Shown piece after piece: positions 39,888 to 42,217 of a stretch of 42,217 nt of DNA; positions within the stretch are counted from its first letter, which is position 1, and each line of letters begins with the position of its first letter. The notes beneath the pieces are model-generated. The model saw only the letters and a program-made list of their open reading frames with translations, was not told the origin of the DNA and did no database searches. The DNA is from an uncultured Pelagibacteraceae bacterium (GTDB taxonomy: Bacteria; Pseudomonadota; Alphaproteobacteria; Pelagibacterales; Pelagibacteraceae), in the NCBI GenBank assembly GCA_902564785.1, contig CACFCI010000007.1:1-42217 (forward strand). Reading direction: 5' to 3'. The position numbers and the translations under genes are program-made.

Positions 39888-40189
39888 AAAAGTTTGCTTT
39901 AGCATTAGTGATTTTTTTTTTAGTCCTATCAACTGCAATAATAAAAAATACGACCAAACAAATTGAGGATGAAATATTTACAGCAAAAGAGAATATTAGA
40001 GTTTTAAAGTCTGAATTTGAAAATGTATCCTTGGAATATGATTATTTAAGTTCCGCAGAAAGATTACTTGAATATCAATCACAGTATTTTGACGATGAGT
40101 TAATTCAAAAAAATATAAATGACATTAAAATCTACAGTATCTCAGATGATGTAAATAAAATCCAAAATTATAAAATTATTAAAGAGTAA
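39884..40189 (+). CDS. ftsL: FtsL-like division protein
   Basis: Small bitopic membrane protein of 101 residues: short basic N-terminus, one transmembrane helix ([17 protein letters not shown]), then a coiled-coil region ([31 protein letters not shown]), the FtsL pattern. FtsL bridges FtsB/FtsQ and FtsWI at the septum. Sequence similarity in this family is weak, so the call rests mainly on layout and on position between rsmH and ftsI. The start is GTG, overlapping the rsmH stop (GTGA). The stop overlaps the ftsI ATG. Confidence 0.85.
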   Translation: MKKFALALVIFFLVLSTAIIKNTTKQIEDEIFTAKENIRVLKSEFENVSLEYDYLSSAERLLEYQSQYFDDELIQKNINDIKIYSISDDVNKIQNYKIIKE

Positions 40190-41880
40190 TGACTGATAAT
40201 AAATCGAAATTAACCATAGAAGACTACAAAAGTGATTTTATATTTAAGAAAAAAGAGAACGGATTAAATATTCAATTTAATCGTGTAGCTTTTATTTTCT
40301 TTGTTTTTTTTATTATATATTTAATTTACTCAATACACCTAGTCCACTTAGGTTCACGGAAGGGTAAATTTGAAAAAATTAATAATTTTCCTGCATCTAA
40401 AAATCAGCTTTATCGAGCAGACATCATAGATATTAATGGAAATTATTTAGCTAAAACAGTTAAATCGATTGATATTGGTTTAAAAACTTCAGATATAATC
40501 AATGAAAAAAAATTACTTCTAAGTTTAAATATTATTTTTCCTGATAAAAATTTTGATGAAATTAAAAAAAAAATAAAAACTAAGAAATTTTTTTATTTAG
40601 AGAAGAAAATTTCGGAGGAAAATTATGAAAAAATAATGAAATTAGGGGACAAATCTTTAGTTCCAGAAGAAAGAGTTTTAAGAATGTATCCACAAAAAAA
40701 TCTTTTTAGTCATGTTTTAGGTCAGATAGATGATGATAATAATGGTATTTCTGGATTAGAAAAATCGTTAAATGATGAACTTAAAAAATCAAATCAGTCA
40801 ATTAAACTTACATTAGATAAAGATATTCAATTTTTAATTAGAAAAGAATTAATTAAATATCAGGAAATTTTTAAAAGCAAAGGTAGTGCAGCCATTTTAA
40901 TGGATGTTAATAATGGAAATATTTTATCATTAGTTTCTTTGCCAGATTTTAATCCAAATGAGAGACAAAATATTACAGATATAAATTATATTAACAGGGT
41001 AACTAAAGGAACATATGAACTTGGGTCTGTATTTAAAGCATTTACTTTTGCTAGCGCCTTAAATGAAAAGGTAATTAAACCAGAGACTGAATTTTTAGAT
41101 TTACCCAAATCAATTAAATGTGACAAATACAGAATAGGTGAATACGACAATGAAATACCATCAGATTTAACTGCAGAGCAAATTTTAGTTAGATCTGGAA
41201 ATATAGGATCAGTAAAAATTGCCCAAAAAGTTGGTCCAGAAAAATTTAAATTATTTTTAGAAAAAGTTGGCGTGTTAAGTGATATTGATTTTGATATTGA
41301 AGAAGTTGCTCCTCAAAAAAATTATGATTTTGGAAAATGTAGATTGGCTACAGCTTCTTTTGGACATGGAATAGCAACTACAATTCTTCAATTAGCAAAA
41401 GGTTATTCTATTTTATCAAATGGTGGTTATGAAATTAAACCAACATTGATTTATAAAGAAAATAATTTTAAGAAAAAAAATGAAAGAGTATTAAACAAAG
41501 GTATTTCAGAACAAGTTGTTAACGCTTTAAGAAAAATTGTAAATACTGAGGAAGGGACAGCTAAATTTGCAGATGTTAAAAATTATGAAATTGGTGGAAA
41601 AACAGGAACCGCTGATCAACCTGAGGGAGGAGCATATTCTGAGGCAAAAATAAATACTTTTGCTTCCATTTTTCCCACATCAAATCCACAATTTGTTTTT
41701 GTTGTAATGCTAGATACCCCAAAAAAATCTAAAGATTATTATTATAAGTATAGACATCGAAAAGGAGGGTGGAAGGGAACACTTTATAATACTGCTGGCT
41801 GGACCTCAGTAGAGGTAGCTGGAAAAGTCATAGATAAAATTGGGCCTATTTTAGCCACAAAATATATAGAGGTTAATTAA
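40189..41880 (+). CDS. ftsI: Septal peptidoglycan transpeptidase FtsI (PBP3)
   Basis: Class B penicillin-binding protein that crosslinks septal wall. The 563-residue protein has one N-terminal membrane helix (VAFIFFVFFIIYLIYSIHLVHLG), a dimerisation/pedestal domain starting near FPASKNQLYRADIIDINGNYLA, and a transpeptidase domain with S280-VFK283 (SxxK), SGN in LVRSGNIGSVK, and K471-TGT in GGKTGTADQ. Length is close to E. coli PBP3 (588). Follows ftsL with a one-base overlap and precedes murE by 2 bases. Confidence 0.95.
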   Translation: MTDNKSKLTIEDYKSDFIFKKKENGLNIQFNRVAFIFFVFFIIYLIYSIHLVHLGSRKGKFEKINNFPASKNQLYRADIIDINGNYLAKTVKSIDIGLKTSDIINEKKLLLSLNIIFPDKNFDEIKKKIKTKKFFYLEKKISEENYEKIMKLGDKSLVPEERVLRMYPQKNLFSHVLGQIDDDNNGISGLEKSLNDELKKSNQSIKLTLDKDIQFLIRKELIKYQEIFKSKGSAAILMDVNNGNILSLVSLPDFNPNERQNITDINYINRVTKGTYELGSVFKAFTFASALNEKVIKPETEFLDLPKSIKCDKYRIGEYDNEIPSDLTAEQILVRSGNIGSVKIAQKVGPEKFKLFLEKVGVLSDIDFDIEEVAPQKNYDFGKCRLATASFGHGIATTILQLAKGYSILSNGGYEIKPTLIYKENNFKKKNERVLNKGISEQVVNALRKIVNTEEGTAKFADVKNYEIGGKTGTADQPEGGAYSEAKINTFASIFPTSNPQFVFVVMLDTPKKSKDYYYKYRHRKGGWKGTLYNTAGWTSVEVAGKVIDKIGPILATKYIEVN

Positions 41881-41882
41881 TT

Positions 41883-42217
41883 ATGCTTCTAGGAAACTAC
41901 TTTCGTAACATAAATAAAAATTATAGAAATTTTTCTTTTTCAGGAATTTCATTTGACACGGAGAGTATTAAAAAAAATAATATTTTTTTTGCAATCAAAG
42001 GAAATATTATTGATGGTAATAAATTTATTCCCAAAGCAATTAAAAAAGGATCTAAAATTATTGTAACTGAAAAAAAAGTAAATCAATTCCAAAATGGAAT
42101 TTTATATATTCATACAAATAATATAAGAAAATTATTAGCTGAAACTGCTTTTAAAATTTATAATAAAAAACCAAAAAATTTAATAGCAGTTACAGGTACA
42201 AATGGAAAATCGTCAGT
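41883..42217 (+). CDS. murE: UDP-N-acetylmuramyl-tripeptide synthetase (partial, 3' cut by the window)
   Basis: The ATG at 41883 opens a frame to the window end (111 full codons). The N-terminus shows the MurE UDP-MurNAc-binding domain: FSFSGISFDTESIKKNNIFFAIKG, DGNKFIPKAIKKGSKIIVTE, and then the ATP-binding P loop AVTGTNGKSS at the very end. It should add the third stem-peptide residue (meso-diaminopimelate in relatives). The position after ftsI is canonical for the dcw cluster. The remaining ~370 residues lie outside the window. Confidence 0.92.
   Translation, partial: MLLGNYFRNINKNYRNFSFSGISFDTESIKKNNIFFAIKGNIIDGNKFIPKAIKKGSKIIVTEKKVNQFQNGILYIHTNNIRKLLAETAFKIYNKKPKNLIAVTGTNGKSS

Overview
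The window looks like a stretch of a SAR11-type (Pelagibacterales) alphaproteobacterial chromosome. The DNA is very AT-rich, with long A and T runs, and neighbouring genes overlap or sit a few bases apart. Gene order is typically alphaproteobacterial: petABC; lgt-prs-rplY-pth-ychF; uvrB-folB-uvrC-pgsA; carA/carB; yqeY-dnaG-rpoD; amidase-rnpB-mraZ-dcw cluster. Genus-level placement is inference from composition and content; no 16S gene is present. There is no prophage, insertion sequence, CRISPR array or obvious island.

Layout. Positions 25-1327 (minus) carry hemF and trmL. Positions 1420-3990 (plus) carry petABC, the cytochrome bc1 complex. Positions 3967-9904 (minus) form one long run read lgt, NDUFAF7-like methyltransferase, pgeF, prs, rplY, pth, ychF. 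A small plus-strand ubiK-like gene follows, then a minus-strand run of a MarR regulator, an OmpR-type response regulator and a histidine kinase (12573 down to 10166), which recalls the PetP/PetR arrangement of Rhodobacter. ilvE is divergent from it. Positions 13524-19264 (minus) read uvrB, a frameshifted pteridine-reductase-like gene, folB, uvrC, pgsA, mixing nucleotide excision repair with folate/pterin and phospholipid synthesis. Positions 19301-24152 hold aspC, an NAD(P)-binding protein, an unknown membrane protein, trxB, an ELM1-family protein and a putative 2OG-Fe(II) oxygenase. carB and carA (minus) make carbamoyl phosphate. yqeY, dnaG and rpoD (plus) are followed by tRNA-Val(GAC) and a CAT-anticodon tRNA. 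After an unknown two-gene secreted/small-protein unit come mlaC and mlaA (minus), an AmpD/AmiD-type amidase, rnpB, and the start of the division and cell-wall cluster: mraZ, ftsZ, rsmH, ftsL, ftsI, murE (cut by the window end).

Most of the window is ordinary housekeeping. Four things stand out. (1) The gene-free stretch 33841-34025 folds on paper into a long, collinear, nested rod of about 40 base pairs, followed by a small hairpin and a U-rich tract; it is a good candidate for an unannotated plus-strand small RNA, with a 6S-like outline. (2) The pteridine-reductase-like gene is intact except for one extra base in a seven-A run. (3) The tRNA-Val(GAC) has perfect stems but lacks both the D-loop GG and the T-loop TTC. 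(4) ftsZ lies between mraZ and rsmH, far from its usual place at the end of the dcw cluster.

Several start codons were revised from the longest open frame, using ribosome-binding sites or rejected TTG starts (histidine kinase, uvrC, aspC, ubiK). All function calls rest on motif recognition by eye; no database search was possible.
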